From positions 1 to 64,000 of the forward strand of contig CAJOKR010000025.1 of NCBI GenBank assembly GCA_905235135.1: a stretch of 64,000 nt of DNA, in the 5' to 3' direction. The notes below the pieces were generated by a model, which worked only from the letters and a program-made list of their open reading frames with translations, had not been told where the DNA came from and did no database searches. The position numbers and the translations under genes are program-made. Positions 1 to 10,088 of the stretch are shown here, piece by piece. Position 1 is the stretch's first letter. Each line of letters starts with the position of its first letter. This DNA is from an uncultured Bacteroidales bacterium (GTDB lineage Bacteria > Bacteroidota > Bacteroidia > Bacteroidales > WCHB1-69).

Positions 1-2
1 AT

Positions 3-1111
3 CATAATCCTTATGAAAGCATCCTCAACAATCCGCAATTTACTGTTTACGAAACCGGAAACTACAAGGTGAGGGTGGAGGACAATGTGACAGGGTGCAT
101 TTTGGAGTGTATGCGCAATGTGGGATTTCTCACAGCCCCAACGGCCAACATAACAGGCAACACCGAATACTGTCTTGGTGACGAAGTGAAGCTGTTCGGT
201 AATTCGGGTGCGGGCAACACGTACGCATGGAGTGTCACCGGGTCTGAAACTTTTTCCTTTACCAGTGCAAATATCACGTTCACGCCTTCGTCGTCTGGCC
301 ACTACCAAGCTCTTCTCACCGTCACCAGCCCGGACGGCTGCACGGCAACGGATTCCTGTTCTTTTACGGTTCATCCGCAACCAGCCGCTCCTGCTATCTC
401 CTTCATTGGCAACCCATGCATCCACCAGCCGCCCGTAGGAGTCAAATCAGACAATCAGCAGAGCCTGCTGTGGAGCAACGGTTACTACGGGAACGCTGCC
501 AACTACTACGTTCCCGGCTATTTGACCGCCCACTATGTTGACGACTCCACGGGTTGCCCGCCGGCGCGACACAAATCTCCGACCTTTGGAGTGATCCCCC
601 ACAAATTCTAAACCAGTCGTATGGTCCAGCAGGTTTTGTAGATGCCTTACTGATGCTCAATTACGGACAACTGACCCAACTTGTGTATAGTCATGAGTAT
701 ATTTGTTTTTATGCAGTTGCCTGCGGTGGAAATCAAAACCTTTGTCGCATGAGGTACTGCATACCTGCTGAAGCTTTTCACAGTCTTGTTCCGCCCCCTT
801 TTAGGCAAATGACAGACTCCACCGAAATTGATTCCACCGCCGAAACTGCGAGGAGTCTCCAGTTGGAAATCGAAGTGCAACCCGACAAGCCCTATCTCGC
901 CCCCAACCCCGCTCATGACGAAGTTGCGGTGATGGGCATCGCCCCCGAGGAGGTGACCGAGATTACCATCCTCACCATGCAGGGCCGCCAGGTCGCGAGT
1001 TTCCGCAACGACCACCGCTTCAATGTCAGCTCAATAGCAAAGGCAGGCTATATCGTGCGGGTGGTGACGACCGAGGGGAAGGTGCATTATCTGAAGCTGG
1101 TGAAACAATGA
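3..1111 (+). pseudogene. T9SS type A sorting-domain protein, 5' truncated by window edge and frameshifted
   Basis: The reading frame is open from the first bases, so the gene starts upstream. The first part (3-611) holds a PKD/Ig-like domain with W and Cys positions typical of Bacteroidota surface proteins. The frame then ends after a -1 shift at about 555-563, inside the C/G run following the codons for DDSTGC. The next frame continues the protein from about 560 to 1111 as AGATQISDLW and finishes with a classical T9SS type A C-terminal domain: an APNPAHDEV start, two short beta strands, and a KLVKQ end. The natural reading is one secreted, T9SS-exported protein with a one-base deletion or an assembly error. 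Function beyond surface or secreted protein cannot be told. Confidence 0.8.
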
Positions 1112-1190
1112 TTGTTTAAGGTTTCTGGTTTCGGATAGGAACGCGATATTTTGCGTCTCCACGCACCCTGCGACATTCATTAAAATTTCG

Positions 1191-1198
1191 TATTTTTG
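1191..1198 (+). promoter_or_regulatory. Bacteroidota -7 box ahead of aminotransferase
   Basis: TATTTTTG matches the TAnnTTTG core used by the Bacteroidota primary sigma factor. It lies 20 bases before the ATG at 1218. Confidence 0.65.
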
Positions 1199-1217
1199 CG
1201 CCAAAATTTGGAACGGA

Positions 1218-2412
1218 ATGAAAACACTTCGTCAAGACTTTTTGGCCCATATCGGGCAGACCTCGCCGGAACCGCTGCTCATTGAGGTGGCACGCGCAGA
1301 GGGTGTCTATTTTTATACTCCCGAGGGCAAACGCTACTATGACCTCGTGTCGGGCGTTTCGGTGAATAACGTGGGACATGCGAATCCGAAAGTGAAGGCC
1401 GCTGTACAACAGCAAGCGGCTGATTATATGCATATTATGGTATATGGCGAGATGGTGGAACGGCCGCAGGTGCAGTACGCCACCCAAATCGCCAACCTGC
1501 TGCCCGATCCGTTGGACAGCGTCTATTTCGTCAATTCCGGCAGTGAGGCGGTGGAAGGGGCGCTGAAGTTGGCGAAACGTTACACTGGCCGGCACAAGAT
1601 GATGTCGATGCACTGCGCCTACCACGGCTCCAACCACGGTTCCCTCAGCATGATGGCCTCCCCCGAGGGCGATACTTGGAAGGCTCCCTTCCAGCCGCTG
1701 CTCCCGAATGTGGAATACCTCTGGTTCAACAACTTCGATGACTTAAACCGCATCGATGACCAAACTGCCTGCGTGCTGGTGGAACCCGTCCAGGGTGAAG
1801 CGGGGGTGATTCCACCTGCCGACGGATACCTCCAAGCCCTCCGCAAACGCTGCGATGAGACGGGTACCATGCTGATATTCGATGAGATACAGACAGGTAT
1901 GGGCCGTACCGGCAGCCTTTTCGCCATGCAGAAATACGGGGTTACGCCCGACATCGTTTGCTTAGCTAAAGCCTTTGGGGGCGGAATGCCCCTCGGCGCG
2001 TTTGTTTCCTCGAAGGAAATTATGGACTCGCTCCAAAGCAATCCTGTTTTGGGACATATCACCACTTTCGGCGGGCATCCTGTCTGCTGCGCCGCCGGTC
2101 TCGCCGCACTGAACTATCTTCTTGATAACCATCTTGTTGAGGATGTCGAAAGAAAGGGCAGACGTTATGAGGATGCCCTCAAAAACGCCCCGCACGTGCT
2201 GGAAATCCGTCGCAGCGGCCTCCTCATGGCTGTTGAGTTAGGCACCTCCGAAAAGATGTTCAAGATGATGGCTATTCAAAGAAAACGGCATCATGAGCGA
2301 TTGGTTCCTCTTCTGCGACACCGCCTTCCGCATTTCCCCGCCGCTGACGATCTCGGATGAGGAGATTGATGATTCGTGTAGGATTATTGTGGATTGTTTG
2401 AATGCCATTTGA
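1218..2412 (+). pseudogene. Class III PLP-dependent aminotransferase, frameshifted near the C terminus
   Basis: Fold type I aminotransferase of the acetylornithine/ornithine/aspartate family. Visible are the cofactor region FVNSGSEAVEGALKLAKR, the DEIQTGMGRTG motif, and the Schiff-base lysine in CLAKAFGGGMPLG. The first frame ends at 2360 with a nonsense tail after MFKMMAI. A shift at about 2277 (one extra base, or two missing, in the CAAAGAAAA run) restores KENGIMSDWFLFCDTAFRI and runs to a stop at 2410-2412, giving the length and end usual for the family. Substrate cannot be assigned. The restored end overlaps the start region of recG, which supports the restored frame. Confidence 0.8.
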
Positions 2413-4540
2413 TGATGTGCCCATGACGACGCAGACCGACATATTGCAGACACCCATCGAATTCCTGAAGGGGGTGGGCGAGAAGCGGGGTGCTGTGCTC
2501 CGGAAGGAGTTCAATATCCAGACTTTTAACGACTTACTGTACTATTTCCCGTACCGTCACATTGACAAGTCGCACGTGTATCACGTGAGCGACATTGTGA
2601 ACGACGGTGGGTATATTCTCTTGCGCGGCAAAATCCAAAACGTGCGGATTGTCGGGCAGATGCGGTCGATGCGGCTCACGGCAATTTTCTCCGACGAGAC
2701 TGGCTCCATCGAGTTGGTTTGGTTCAACGGCATCCGCTGGGTGCAGGATGTACTGAAGTCTCGCACCGAATTCGTGATTTTCGGAAAGCCCACGCTTTTC
2801 AACGGGCGGTGGAACATCACCCATCCCGAACTTATCGACCCTAACCAGCAGGATAATTCGCCCATCTCGCTGCGGTTTCAGCCGATGTACAACACTTCGG
2901 AGACGGCCAAGAAAAAGTCGCTGGACTCCAAAGCAATTGCCCGGCTGACCGCCAACTTGCTCACCCAGGTCAAAGATGTCATCCCCGAGACGATGCCCCG
3001 CGAGATGGTCGAGGAGCTGCATCTGATGACGCTCCGTGACGCATTGGTCAACATCCATTACCCCGAAGACAACCAAAAACTGTCGCAGGCCACCCTCCGG
3101 CTGAAATTTGACGAGCTCTTTTTCACTCAGCTCAAAATGCTGAAGCTCAAGCTGATCAACAATAACCGTTTCGAAGGTTTTGAGTTCAAGCAGGTGGGCT
3201 ACAATTTCAACACCTTCTATAAAGAATGTCTGCCGTTTGACCTGACCAATGCCCAAAAACGGGTGCTGCGGGAGATTCGCAGCGATGTGGGAAGCGGTCA
3301 TCAGATGAACCGGCTGCTGCAGGGCGATGTGGGCAGCGGCAAGACCATCATTGCGGTGTTCAGCATGTTATTAGCCATAGATAACGGTTACCAGGCCTGC
3401 CTCATGGCCCCGACGGAAATCTTGGCCACCCAGCATTACGAGAAAATCAGCAAGCAGCTGGAACCCTTGAACTTACGGGTCGAGTTCCTGTCGGGATCCA
3501 CCAAAATGGCGCAGCGCAAACGGATTCTCACCGACTTGCGAAACGGACAAGTGGATATCCTCATCGGCACCCATGCTCTCATTGAAGATAATGTGGTTTT
3601 CAGTAAGTTAGGGCTGGTTGTCATTGATGAGCAGCATCGGTTTGGGGTTGAGCAGCGGGCGAAGCTGTGGCGCAAAAGCGGTGCTATCCCGCCTCATATT
3701 CTCGTGATGACCGCCACGCCCATTCCCCGCACACTCGCCATGACCCTCTACGGCGACCTCGATGTTTCCATCATCGATGAGCTGCCGGCAGGGCGCAAAC
3801 CGATTATCACACAGCATTATTACGAAAAAGACCGCCTCAAAATGTTCGGTTTCCTGAAAAGTCAGATTGCCGAAGGGCGGCAGGTCTATATCGTATATCC
3901 GCTGATTCAGGAGTCGGAGGCGCTGGATCTGCTTGATTTACAGGCTGGTTACGAGGCTATTGAGCGTAGCTTTCCGCCGCCGGAGTATAGCATCGGGGTG
4001 GTGCATGGACGGATGAAGGCCGAGGAAAAGGACTACATCATGAACCATTTCAAGAAAAACGAGATTCAGATTTTGCTTTCCACCACGGTGATTGAGGTGG
4101 GTATTGATGTGCCGAATGCTACGGTGATGGTGATTGAGAACGCCGAGCGGTTCGGGCTTTCGCAGTTGCACCAGTTGCGCGGGCGCGTGGGGCGTGGCGG
4201 CAACCAGTCGTACTGCATTCTCATGTCCAAATACGAGCTCTCCAACGAGGGCCGCAAGCGTTTGGATGCCATGGTGGAGACCAATGATGGCTTCGAAATC
4301 GCCAATTTTGACCTGCAGTTGCGCGGTCCTGGCGACATCCAGGGCACGCGGCAGAGCGGCATGTTGGACTTCAAAATCGCTGACCTCACCAAAGACGAAA
4401 AATTGGTGGTTTATACCCGCAATTACGCCCAGCAGATTCTCGAAAAAGACCCAGATTTGACGATGCCCGAGCACAAACGCCTCGCAGAGACGCTGGAGAA
4501 AATGATGCGACGAGACACGAATTGGAGCATTATCAGCTAA
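2402..4540 (+). CDS. recG: ATP-dependent DNA helicase RecG
   Basis: Branched-DNA helicase that remodels stalled forks and Holliday junctions. The N-terminal wedge/OB domain covers about residues 60-160. The helicase core follows: Walker A GDVGSGKT, the RecG-type DEQH box in VVIDEQHRFG, TATPIPRTL, and the motif VI region QLRGRVGRGG. The length (712 residues) is normal. The first ATG overlaps the end of the aminotransferase; an ATG at 2423 or so (protein start MTTQTDILQ) is an equally good start. No separate promoter is visible, so it is probably co-transcribed with the gene before it. Confidence 0.95.
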   Translation: MPFDDVPMTTQTDILQTPIEFLKGVGEKRGAVLRKEFNIQTFNDLLYYFPYRHIDKSHVYHVSDIVNDGGYILLRGKIQNVRIVGQMRSMRLTAIFSDETGSIELVWFNGIRWVQDVLKSRTEFVIFGKPTLFNGRWNITHPELIDPNQQDNSPISLRFQPMYNTSETAKKKSLDSKAIARLTANLLTQVKDVIPETMPREMVEELHLMTLRDALVNIHYPEDNQKLSQATLRLKFDELFFTQLKMLKLKLINNNRFEGFEFKQVGYNFNTFYKECLPFDLTNAQKRVLREIRSDVGSGHQMNRLLQGDVGSGKTIIAVFSMLLAIDNGYQACLMAPTEILATQHYEKISKQLEPLNLRVEFLSGSTKMAQRKRILTDLRNGQVDILIGTHALIEDNVVFSKLGLVVIDEQHRFGVEQRAKLWRKSGAIPPHILVMTATPIPRTLAMTLYGDLDVSIIDELPAGRKPIITQHYYEKDRLKMFGFLKSQIAEGRQVYIVYPLIQESEALDLLDLQAGYEAIERSFPPPEYSIGVVHGRMKAEEKDYIMNHFKKNEIQILLSTTVIEVGIDVPNATVMVIENAERFGLSQLHQLRGRVGRGGNQSYCILMSKYELSNEGRKRLDAMVETNDGFEIANFDLQLRGPGDIQGTRQSGMLDFKIADLTKDEKLVVYTRNYAQQILEKDPDLTMPEHKRLAETLEKMMRRDTNWSIIS

Positions 4541-4549
4541 TATTTTTTG

Positions 4550-4557
4550 TACTTTTG
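4550..4557 (+). promoter_or_regulatory. -7 box ahead of outer-membrane barrel operon
   Basis: TACTTTTG, 26 bases before the ATG at 4583, fits TAnnTTTG. Confidence 0.6.
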
Positions 4558-4582
4558 CGGCTGAATTTAAAACCAACCTGTT

Positions 4583-5356
4583 ATGAAGAAAATCATGCTG
4601 TTATCCGTCATAATGGTCGCTTTCGCGTGGGGTGCCTGCGCACAGGAGATCAACAATGATAGAAGTGCGAGAATGTCCTCCACGTTCCTCAAGGATCCCG
4701 GTTACGGTTCCCGTATTAACTTCGGTGTGACATTTGCCCCGACCATTTCGTGGATGTATCCGCACACGGAGGGGTACGAACGAAACGGCGCTATTATAGG
4801 CATGCGCTACGGTTTTAACCTCAATGTCAACCTGACTCAGAGGAAGAATTTCTATTTCTCCACCGGTATTTTCGCAGAGCATAGCGGCGGTAAGATGAAA
4901 TTTTTAGACATTATCCCGATATGGTCGCTCGATATATTGGCCGACAGCATCCCCACACAGCGCACCTATCGCTCCATCTATCTCACTATCCCGACGATGA
5001 TTACGATGAAGACCAACTCCATCAACAATTTCTACATTTGCGGTAATGCGGGACTGATGCACAGTTTTAAATTGTATTCCTCGAACACGGATAGTTACTT
5101 GTTCGGCACCGAACTTTGGTCGCGCGAGAAGCAGGTTTCCGAGGAGACAGCCCTGTTTAAGGAGTCTTTCATCTTGGGTGTCGGGTTCGAATATTCGGTG
5201 ACCCCGGCCATGCGCGCAGGTGTGATGGTCAACTATGTGCAGTCGTTCACCAACTATTTCAAAGGGAAGGGCTTGGCGCAGAATAGCTTGAGCAAACTTG
5301 ACCAGCGTGCCAATATCGGCTGTGTGGAAATTGCCCTGAACATCAACTTCTTCTAA
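4583..5356 (+). CDS. Outer-membrane beta-barrel protein (PorT-like fold)
   Basis: The 257-residue protein has a Sec signal ending GACAQ, then alternating amphipathic strands (for example FYFSTGIFAEHSGG and SFILGVGFEYSVTPAMRAGVMVNY) and a final strand ending in aromatic residues (ALNINFF). This is the pattern of the Bacteroidota outer-membrane beta-barrel families. It is first in a likely operon with the FAH hydrolase (5-base gap) and the nucleoside transporter (11-base gap). No specific substrate can be inferred, and the PorT resemblance is only at fold level. Confidence 0.75.
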   Translation: MKKIMLLSVIMVAFAWGACAQEINNDRSARMSSTFLKDPGYGSRINFGVTFAPTISWMYPHTEGYERNGAIIGMRYGFNLNVNLTQRKNFYFSTGIFAEHSGGKMKFLDIIPIWSLDILADSIPTQRTYRSIYLTIPTMITMKTNSINNFYICGNAGLMHSFKLYSSNTDSYLFGTELWSREKQVSEETALFKESFILGVGFEYSVTPAMRAGVMVNYVQSFTNYFKGKGLAQNSLSKLDQRANIGCVEIALNINFF

Positions 5357-5361
5357 GCGAT

Positions 5362-5973
5362 ATGAAGTTTATCTGCATTGGCCGGAACTATGCGGCACAT
5401 GCGGCGGAACTGCATAATGCGGTGCCGACGCAGCCGGTTTTTTTCCTGAAACCCGAATCGGCCATCACGCGCTGCAACCGCCCCTTTTTCCTGCCTGATT
5501 TTTCCGATGAGATTCACTACGAGACTGAGATTATCGTGAAAATCAATCGGCTGGGGAAGTGTATTGACGAAAAGTTTGCCCACAAATACTACGATGAGAT
5601 TGGTCTCGGGGTTGATTTCACCGCTCGCGACATCCAACGCAAATGCATGGCCGATGGCGAGCCTTGGGAAATTGCCAAAGCCTTCGACGGATCCGCTGTG
5701 GTGGGCAAATTCCTGCCCAAAACGCAATTCGCGGATGTGCAGGATATCCATTTCCATCTGCTGCTGAACGGCGAGAAGGTGCAGGCCGGCCATACGAAGG
5801 AAATGCTCTTCTCCATTGACACGCTCATTTCTTACGTTTCCCGCTTCATGACGCTGAAGATGGGCGACATTTTGTTTACGGGAACGCCTGTGGGAGTGGG
5901 GCCAGTACACATTAACGACCATCTTCAGGGTTTCCTTGAAGGTGAATGCCTTTTCGATTTTAAGGTGAAATAA
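5362..5973 (+). CDS. Fumarylacetoacetate hydrolase family protein
   Basis: The 203-residue protein matches the small FAH family (YcgM/FAHD1 type), metal-dependent C-C hydrolases or decarboxylases of 2-oxo acids. Motifs seen are the start KFICIGRNYAAHAAEL, the metal-binding stretch HYETEIIVKI, the DFTARDIQ loop, and the C-terminal GDILFTGTPVGVGPV. The reaction may be acylpyruvate hydrolysis or oxaloacetate decarboxylation; the sequence does not decide. It is the second gene of a likely three-gene operon. Confidence 0.88.
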   Translation: MKFICIGRNYAAHAAELHNAVPTQPVFFLKPESAITRCNRPFFLPDFSDEIHYETEIIVKINRLGKCIDEKFAHKYYDEIGLGVDFTARDIQRKCMADGEPWEIAKAFDGSAVVGKFLPKTQFADVQDIHFHLLLNGEKVQAGHTKEMLFSIDTLISYVSRFMTLKMGDILFTGTPVGVGPVHINDHLQGFLEGECLFDFKVK

Positions 5974-5984
5974 ACATCAAAATT

Positions 5985-7244
5985 ATGAACATAAAAGCCA
6001 GACTTATTCTGATGAATTTCCTCCAGTTTGCCATCTGGGGGGCATATCTGACATGCATGGGCACCTACCTGCATACGCACGGATTGGGCCGTCAAATCGG
6101 CATCTTCTATTCAATACAGGGCATTGTCTCCATCTTTATGCCCGCCATCATCGGTATTATTGCCGACCGATGGATTCAAGCACAAAAAATGTTGGGTATT
6201 AGCCATTTGATTTCCGGTGCAGCGATGATTTGTGCTGGATTGTACGGATTAGGGGCCGGCGATGCGGTGCAGTTCGGACCGCTGTTTACGCTCTATACTA
6301 TTGGTGTGGCGTTCTATATGCCCACCATTGCGCTTTCCAACTCGGTGGCCTATTACGCATTGGAAGAGGCTGGACTTGACCGCGTGAAGCATTTCCCGCC
6401 GATTCGCGTGTTCGGCACCATCGGTTTCATCATCTCCATGTGGTGCGTCGATTTGCTGGGTTTCCAGCCGACGGCATCGCAGTTTGTGATGAGCGGTGGC
6501 ATCGGAATTGCGTTGGGCCTTTATGCGTTCACATTGCCCGCATGCAATAGCAACAACGACGGCAAGGTTACATCGTTGGTGGATATGTTTGGTCTGCGGG
6601 CGTTCACGCTTTTCAAAGAGAGAAAGATGGCTGTTTTCTTCATCTTCTCCATGCTTTTGGGCGTATCATTGCAAATCACGAATGGTTTCGCAAACCCGTT
6701 CCTGCATAGTTTCGGCCATCTTCCCGAATATGCGGATACCTTCGGGGTGAAGCACGCCAATATGCTGATTTCTCTTTCGCAGATCTCTGAAACGCTGTGT
6801 ATTTTGTTGATTCCCTTCTGCTTGAAACGATTCGGCATCAAGAAGGTGATGTTGATTGCCATGTTTGCCTGGGTGCTTCGCTTCGCTTTCTTCGGTCTTG
6901 GGAACCCTGGACCTGGCGTGTGGTTGTTCATCCTCTCCTGCATCGTCTATGGTGTCGCTTTCGACTTCTTCAATATCAGTGGCTCGCTATTTGTCGATCA
7001 GCAGACGGATGCCTCTATCCGCTCCTCGGCGCAAGGGTTGTTTATGCTGATGACCAATGGAATTGGAGCCACTATTGGCACGTTCGGTGCCCAAGCGGTA
7101 CTGAACCGTTTTGTCTTCAATCCTTTGAGACAGGGTGCTGAGCCGACCACCATCATTCAAGGCTGGTCGAACGCATGGTTCGTATTTGCCGGCTACGCGC
7201 TGGTGGTCGCCGTGGCATTTATCTTCGCATTTAAAGAAGAATAG
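5985..7244 (+). CDS. MFS nucleoside transporter, NupG/XapB type
   Basis: The 419-residue integral membrane protein has about 12 hydrophobic segments. Its start (RLILMNFLQFAIWGAYLTCM), GIIADRWI loop and FNISGSLFVDQQ segment are typical of nucleoside:H+ symporters of the NupG family, which import purine and pyrimidine nucleosides. It is third in the operon with the barrel and FAH genes. The stop is followed at 7309 by a 28-base palindrome that separates it from the convergent M23 gene. Confidence 0.88.
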   Translation: MNIKARLILMNFLQFAIWGAYLTCMGTYLHTHGLGRQIGIFYSIQGIVSIFMPAIIGIIADRWIQAQKMLGISHLISGAAMICAGLYGLGAGDAVQFGPLFTLYTIGVAFYMPTIALSNSVAYYALEEAGLDRVKHFPPIRVFGTIGFIISMWCVDLLGFQPTASQFVMSGGIGIALGLYAFTLPACNSNNDGKVTSLVDMFGLRAFTLFKERKMAVFFIFSMLLGVSLQITNGFANPFLHSFGHLPEYADTFGVKHANMLISLSQISETLCILLIPFCLKRFGIKKVMLIAMFAWVLRFAFFGLGNPGPGVWLFILSCIVYGVAFDFFNISGSLFVDQQTDASIRSSAQGLFMLMTNGIGATIGTFGAQAVLNRFVFNPLRQGAEPTTIIQGWSNAWFVFAGYALVVAVAFIFAFKEE

Positions 7245-7308
7245 AGCCGTCATATTATGGCGACTCTACGGAATCATAATTTCGTAAACATTTTCGATAA
7301 TACCTGTT

Positions 7309-7336
7309 GTAGAGACGCAAAATTTTGCGTCTCTAC
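7309..7336. repeat. 28-base palindrome, CAAAATTTTG core
   Basis: Perfect palindrome with arms GTAGAGACG and CGTCTCTAC around CAAAATTTTG. It lies between two convergent genes and could fold as a terminator-like hairpin on either strand. Confidence 0.85.
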
Positions 7337-7338
7337 GT

Positions 7339-8454
7339 TTATTTCACCCGCAACTTCTGCCCCTCAATAATCTTATCGGCATTTTTCAGGTTGTTGAGTT
7401 TCATGATTTTATCAACTGTGGTATTGTACTTTACGGAGATGCGGTAGAGGTTTTCGCCCGCCGCAACCGTGTGGTAAACGGCCTTGGTGTTTGCGGTTTG
7501 CGGTTGAGGTTGTGCTTGCGGTTTGGGTTGTGGTGTGGGCATTCCCGAATTTTCAGGCGACATGGCATCCAAATCAACCGTACCCTTTTGCATCTGTGTG
7601 TTCATTTCCGGTTTGGTTTCCTGATTGGCCTCCTGTTTCGGCTGTTGGGCCACTTCGGGTTTACTGGCGGGAGCGGTGGCTTTCGGTTTCGGAGCCGAAA
7701 CGGATGGTTTCCAATTGCCCACCTCATTGAGCGGCAGGATGTTGAAATCGCGGGACATCAACGCCATGTTGTTCTGTAGCACGTCCTCCTCCTCGAAATC
7801 AATGACCAGCTCTGGATCGAAATACTCGTTCAGGAAGCGCGTTTCGAAGTGCAGGAGGCACTCCTTGGTGTTGCCGGAAGTGCCGGTTTGCCCAATCACC
7901 TGCCCGGCCTTGACAATTTGGTTGGGCTGTACGCACAGCTTGTCGAGATGGGCATAGACCGTTTCGAGCCCATTGTAGTGGCGCACCACCACTGTGAGTC
8001 CGTAGTCGCCATAGTCGCGGGCCATGCGTACCACACCGTCGAAGCAGCTCTTGACGAGCGTCTGCGGCTCGGTTCTGAGGTCGATGCCGGGATGGAACCC
8101 GCCGTTTTTCGTCTCACCGTAAGCCAGTCTCACTTTGTCGAACTGGCATGGCATCACAAACGGATTGTTGGCATCCTGCACCAACATCAACATCAACCGG
8201 TCGTTGGAAAAGGGGATCTCCATCAACTTGCTCCGCAGGTGATTCGTGTCCCAGTACCGTTTGTATAAGCCGTAGGCAGGAATCTCGTACGGTTCTGATA
8301 CAGAGGGGTATGCGGCCAATTGTCGTACCACCTCTTTCGGTGTGGCCAAGGAGTCGGCCAGCATGATGTTTTGGGAATAGGGGGTGACATCCAGATTCTG
8401 TGCCGTCACGGAAGCGGCCAAAAACAACAGTATCAGAAAGTGTAACTTTTTCAT
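7339..8454 (-). CDS. M23 metallopeptidase-fold protein with C-terminal LysM
   Basis: Order: Sec signal ending SVTAQ, a domain of about 90 residues, an M23/LytM domain (about 110-230) and, after a Pro/Gln/Lys-rich linker, one LysM repeat (about 325-370) for peptidoglycan binding. The M23 domain keeps the first zinc motif (HPGID) and the last zinc histidine (LHFETR). The HxH motif reads LLH, however, so the first, catalytic histidine is Leu. The protein may therefore be a non-hydrolytic, EnvC/NlpD-like activator rather than an endopeptidase. Last gene of a three-gene operon; its ATG overlaps the stop of the upstream gene by one base. Confidence 0.9.
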   Translation of the reverse strand: MKKLHFLILLFLAASVTAQNLDVTPYSQNIMLADSLATPKEVVRQLAAYPSVSEPYEIPAYGLYKRYWDTNHLRSKLMEIPFSNDRLMLMLVQDANNPFVMPCQFDKVRLAYGETKNGGFHPGIDLRTEPQTLVKSCFDGVVRMARDYGDYGLTVVVRHYNGLETVYAHLDKLCVQPNQIVKAGQVIGQTGTSGNTKECLLHFETRFLNEYFDPELVIDFEEEDVLQNNMALMSRDFNILPLNEVGNWKPSVSAPKPKATAPASKPEVAQQPKQEANQETKPEMNTQMQKGTVDLDAMSPENSGMPTPQPKPQAQPQPQTANTKAVYHTVAAGENLYRISVKYNTTVDKIMKLNNLKNADKIIEGQKLRVK

Positions 8455-8948
8455 TATTCGGTTTTTAATTGTTCAATGATTCGGGTGGAAGAAAAACCTT
8501 CCACGAAGGGTAAGGTGGTGACAGAACCACCATTTCGCGTCACAAAATCGGCTCCGACAATCTGGTCAAGGGCATAATCCCCGCCTTTGACCAGCACATC
8601 CGGCCGTACTGTTTCGATGAGCTCCTTGGGCGTATCTTCCTCGAAGACAACTACATAATCAACGCAAGCGAGTGCCGCCAACACGAAAGCCCGTTCTTTT
8701 TCGCCGTTGATGGGCCGTGAGGGACCTTTCAGCCGCCGCACGGAATCATCACTGTTCAAGCCGACCACGAGAATATCCCCCAACTCTTTGGCTTGCAGCA
8801 GGTAATGCACATGCCCGAAATGCAGTACATCGAAACAGCCATTGGTGAAGACTATTTTCTGCTGGTGCAGTTTAACGGCATTTTCCACAAAGAAAGTGCG
8901 GGAAACGATTTTCTGTTCAATATTAAGATTAGGATGCAGACGGCTCAT
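8454..8948 (-). CDS. rfaE2: D-glycero-beta-D-manno-heptose 1-phosphate adenylyltransferase (RfaE domain II)
   Basis: The 164-residue nucleotidyltransferase has the signature [16 protein letters not shown] and the RfaE2 end [14 protein letters not shown]. It makes ADP-heptose from heptose 1-phosphate and ATP for the lipopolysaccharide inner core. Only the adenylyltransferase half is present; the kinase half of HldE is not in the window, consistent with split enzymes in this phylum. It overlaps the flippase-like gene by 20 bases and the M23 gene by one, so the three are translated as an operon. Confidence 0.93.
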   Translation of the reverse strand: MSRLHPNLNIEQKIVSRTFFVENAVKLHQQKIVFTNGCFDVLHFGHVHYLLQAKELGDILVVGLNSDDSVRRLKGPSRPINGEKERAFVLAALACVDYVVVFEEDTPKELIETVRPDVLVKGGDYALDQIVGADFVTRNGGSVTTLPFVEGFSSTRIIEQLKTE

Positions 8949-10017
8949 TTTCTTCAGGAATTATGGTTGCATCGTGGCGTTTGTAGAAGGACGTAACGAC
9001 GAGGGAGAAAAGTCCAAGCACCAGAGAAACAGCGGTTTGCAGAATCCAGCCGATCCATCCGGCGGCAAGGCCTTGGGTGTATGAGATGCCGTAGAGCATG
9101 ACAATGCCAGCGGTGATGAGCGGATAGGCACCCAGTCCGCCTTGGGAGATGATGAAGGCGATGGTGCCGAAGACCAGCACTGAGAAAGCTGCGCCGGGAC
9201 CGATATCCTGCAGATAAGGCAGGGCGTGAAAGAAAAGATAGACCCCAAGGAAATAGCTAATCCACATCGCGACGGTCCAAAAGACGAAATGCCACGGGTT
9301 GGGGATGTCCTTGATGGAGACGAAGCCGCGCCAGATACCTTTGAAAAAATCGGCAATCTTCACAAGTGCGGGCTTCTGCTGCCACCAGTTGCGCGTTACG
9401 CGGACGAGCACTATGAGCAGGACAACAAACAGGATTATAGCATATATCAGATAGTTGCCTACATAGCTGAGGCCTTTCTGCGCGAACCATTCCTGAAGGG
9501 TGGTTCCGGTGCTCTGATCCACAACCAGTTGCGACAACAGGCCGTTGTTCAGCAGCAGCGCGATGACGAGCAGGAAAAGCCAGCAAACCATATCGACGGC
9601 GCGTTCGAGGATGACCGTGCCGAGGGTTTTCTGGAAAGGGATGTTCTCGTAGCGTTGGAGGAAAGTGCAGCGGAGAATTTCGCCGAGACGGGGCAGAGCG
9701 AGGTTAGCCAGGTAGCAGACCATCACGGAGTAGAACATCATGGAGAAGCGCGGCCGATAGTGGATGGATTTCAGCAGAAGTTCGGCACGTGCGGCGCGAA
9801 TGAGGTCCGCCGCTACAATGGCAATCACCGAAAGCGTGATGAAAAGCCACCCGTGCGGATTGTTTACTAAAGACATCGATGAGAAAATCATCTGGATATC
9901 TTCCTTGCTTAAGTCCTTGATAGACAACCAAATAAAGAATACACCCAATCCTAAAAACAGGATAAGCTTGAGAATGTCTTTCAGAATTGTCTTCCGTTTT
10001 TCCATACTTGTCGGCAT
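8929..10017 (-). CDS. Flippase-like / lysylphosphatidylglycerol synthase TM-region family protein
   Basis: The 362-residue membrane protein has about eight hydrophobic segments and the conserved features of the UPF0104/AglD-like family: a segment [27 protein letters not shown] and ILERAVDMV. Related proteins are thought to move or modify lipid-linked substrates, but no reaction is proven for this branch. First gene of the operon with rfaE2, which hints at an envelope role. MPTSMEKRK contains two candidate starts; the internal ATG at 10005 is equally likely. Confidence 0.82.
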   Translation of the reverse strand: MPTSMEKRKTILKDILKLILFLGLGVFFIWLSIKDLSKEDIQMIFSSMSLVNNPHGWLFITLSVIAIVAADLIRAARAELLLKSIHYRPRFSMMFYSVMVCYLANLALPRLGEILRCTFLQRYENIPFQKTLGTVILERAVDMVCWLFLLVIALLLNNGLLSQLVVDQSTGTTLQEWFAQKGLSYVGNYLIYAIILFVVLLIVLVRVTRNWWQQKPALVKIADFFKGIWRGFVSIKDIPNPWHFVFWTVAMWISYFLGVYLFFHALPYLQDIGPGAAFSVLVFGTIAFIISQGGLGAYPLITAGIVMLYGISYTQGLAAGWIGWILQTAVSLVLGLFSLVVTSFYKRHDATIIPEENEPSAS

Positions 10018-10033
10018 CTATCAAAACAAACGG

Positions 10034-10041
10034 CAAAGGTA
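10034..10041 (-). promoter_or_regulatory. -7 box for flippase-like/rfaE2/M23 operon
   Basis: On the minus strand TACCTTTG, 16 bases before the ATG at 10017, fits TAnnTTTG. Confidence 0.55.
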
Positions 10042-10088
10042 ACAATTTTTCGGTTTGGTGAACAAAAGGAGATAGGAGTATATATTAG

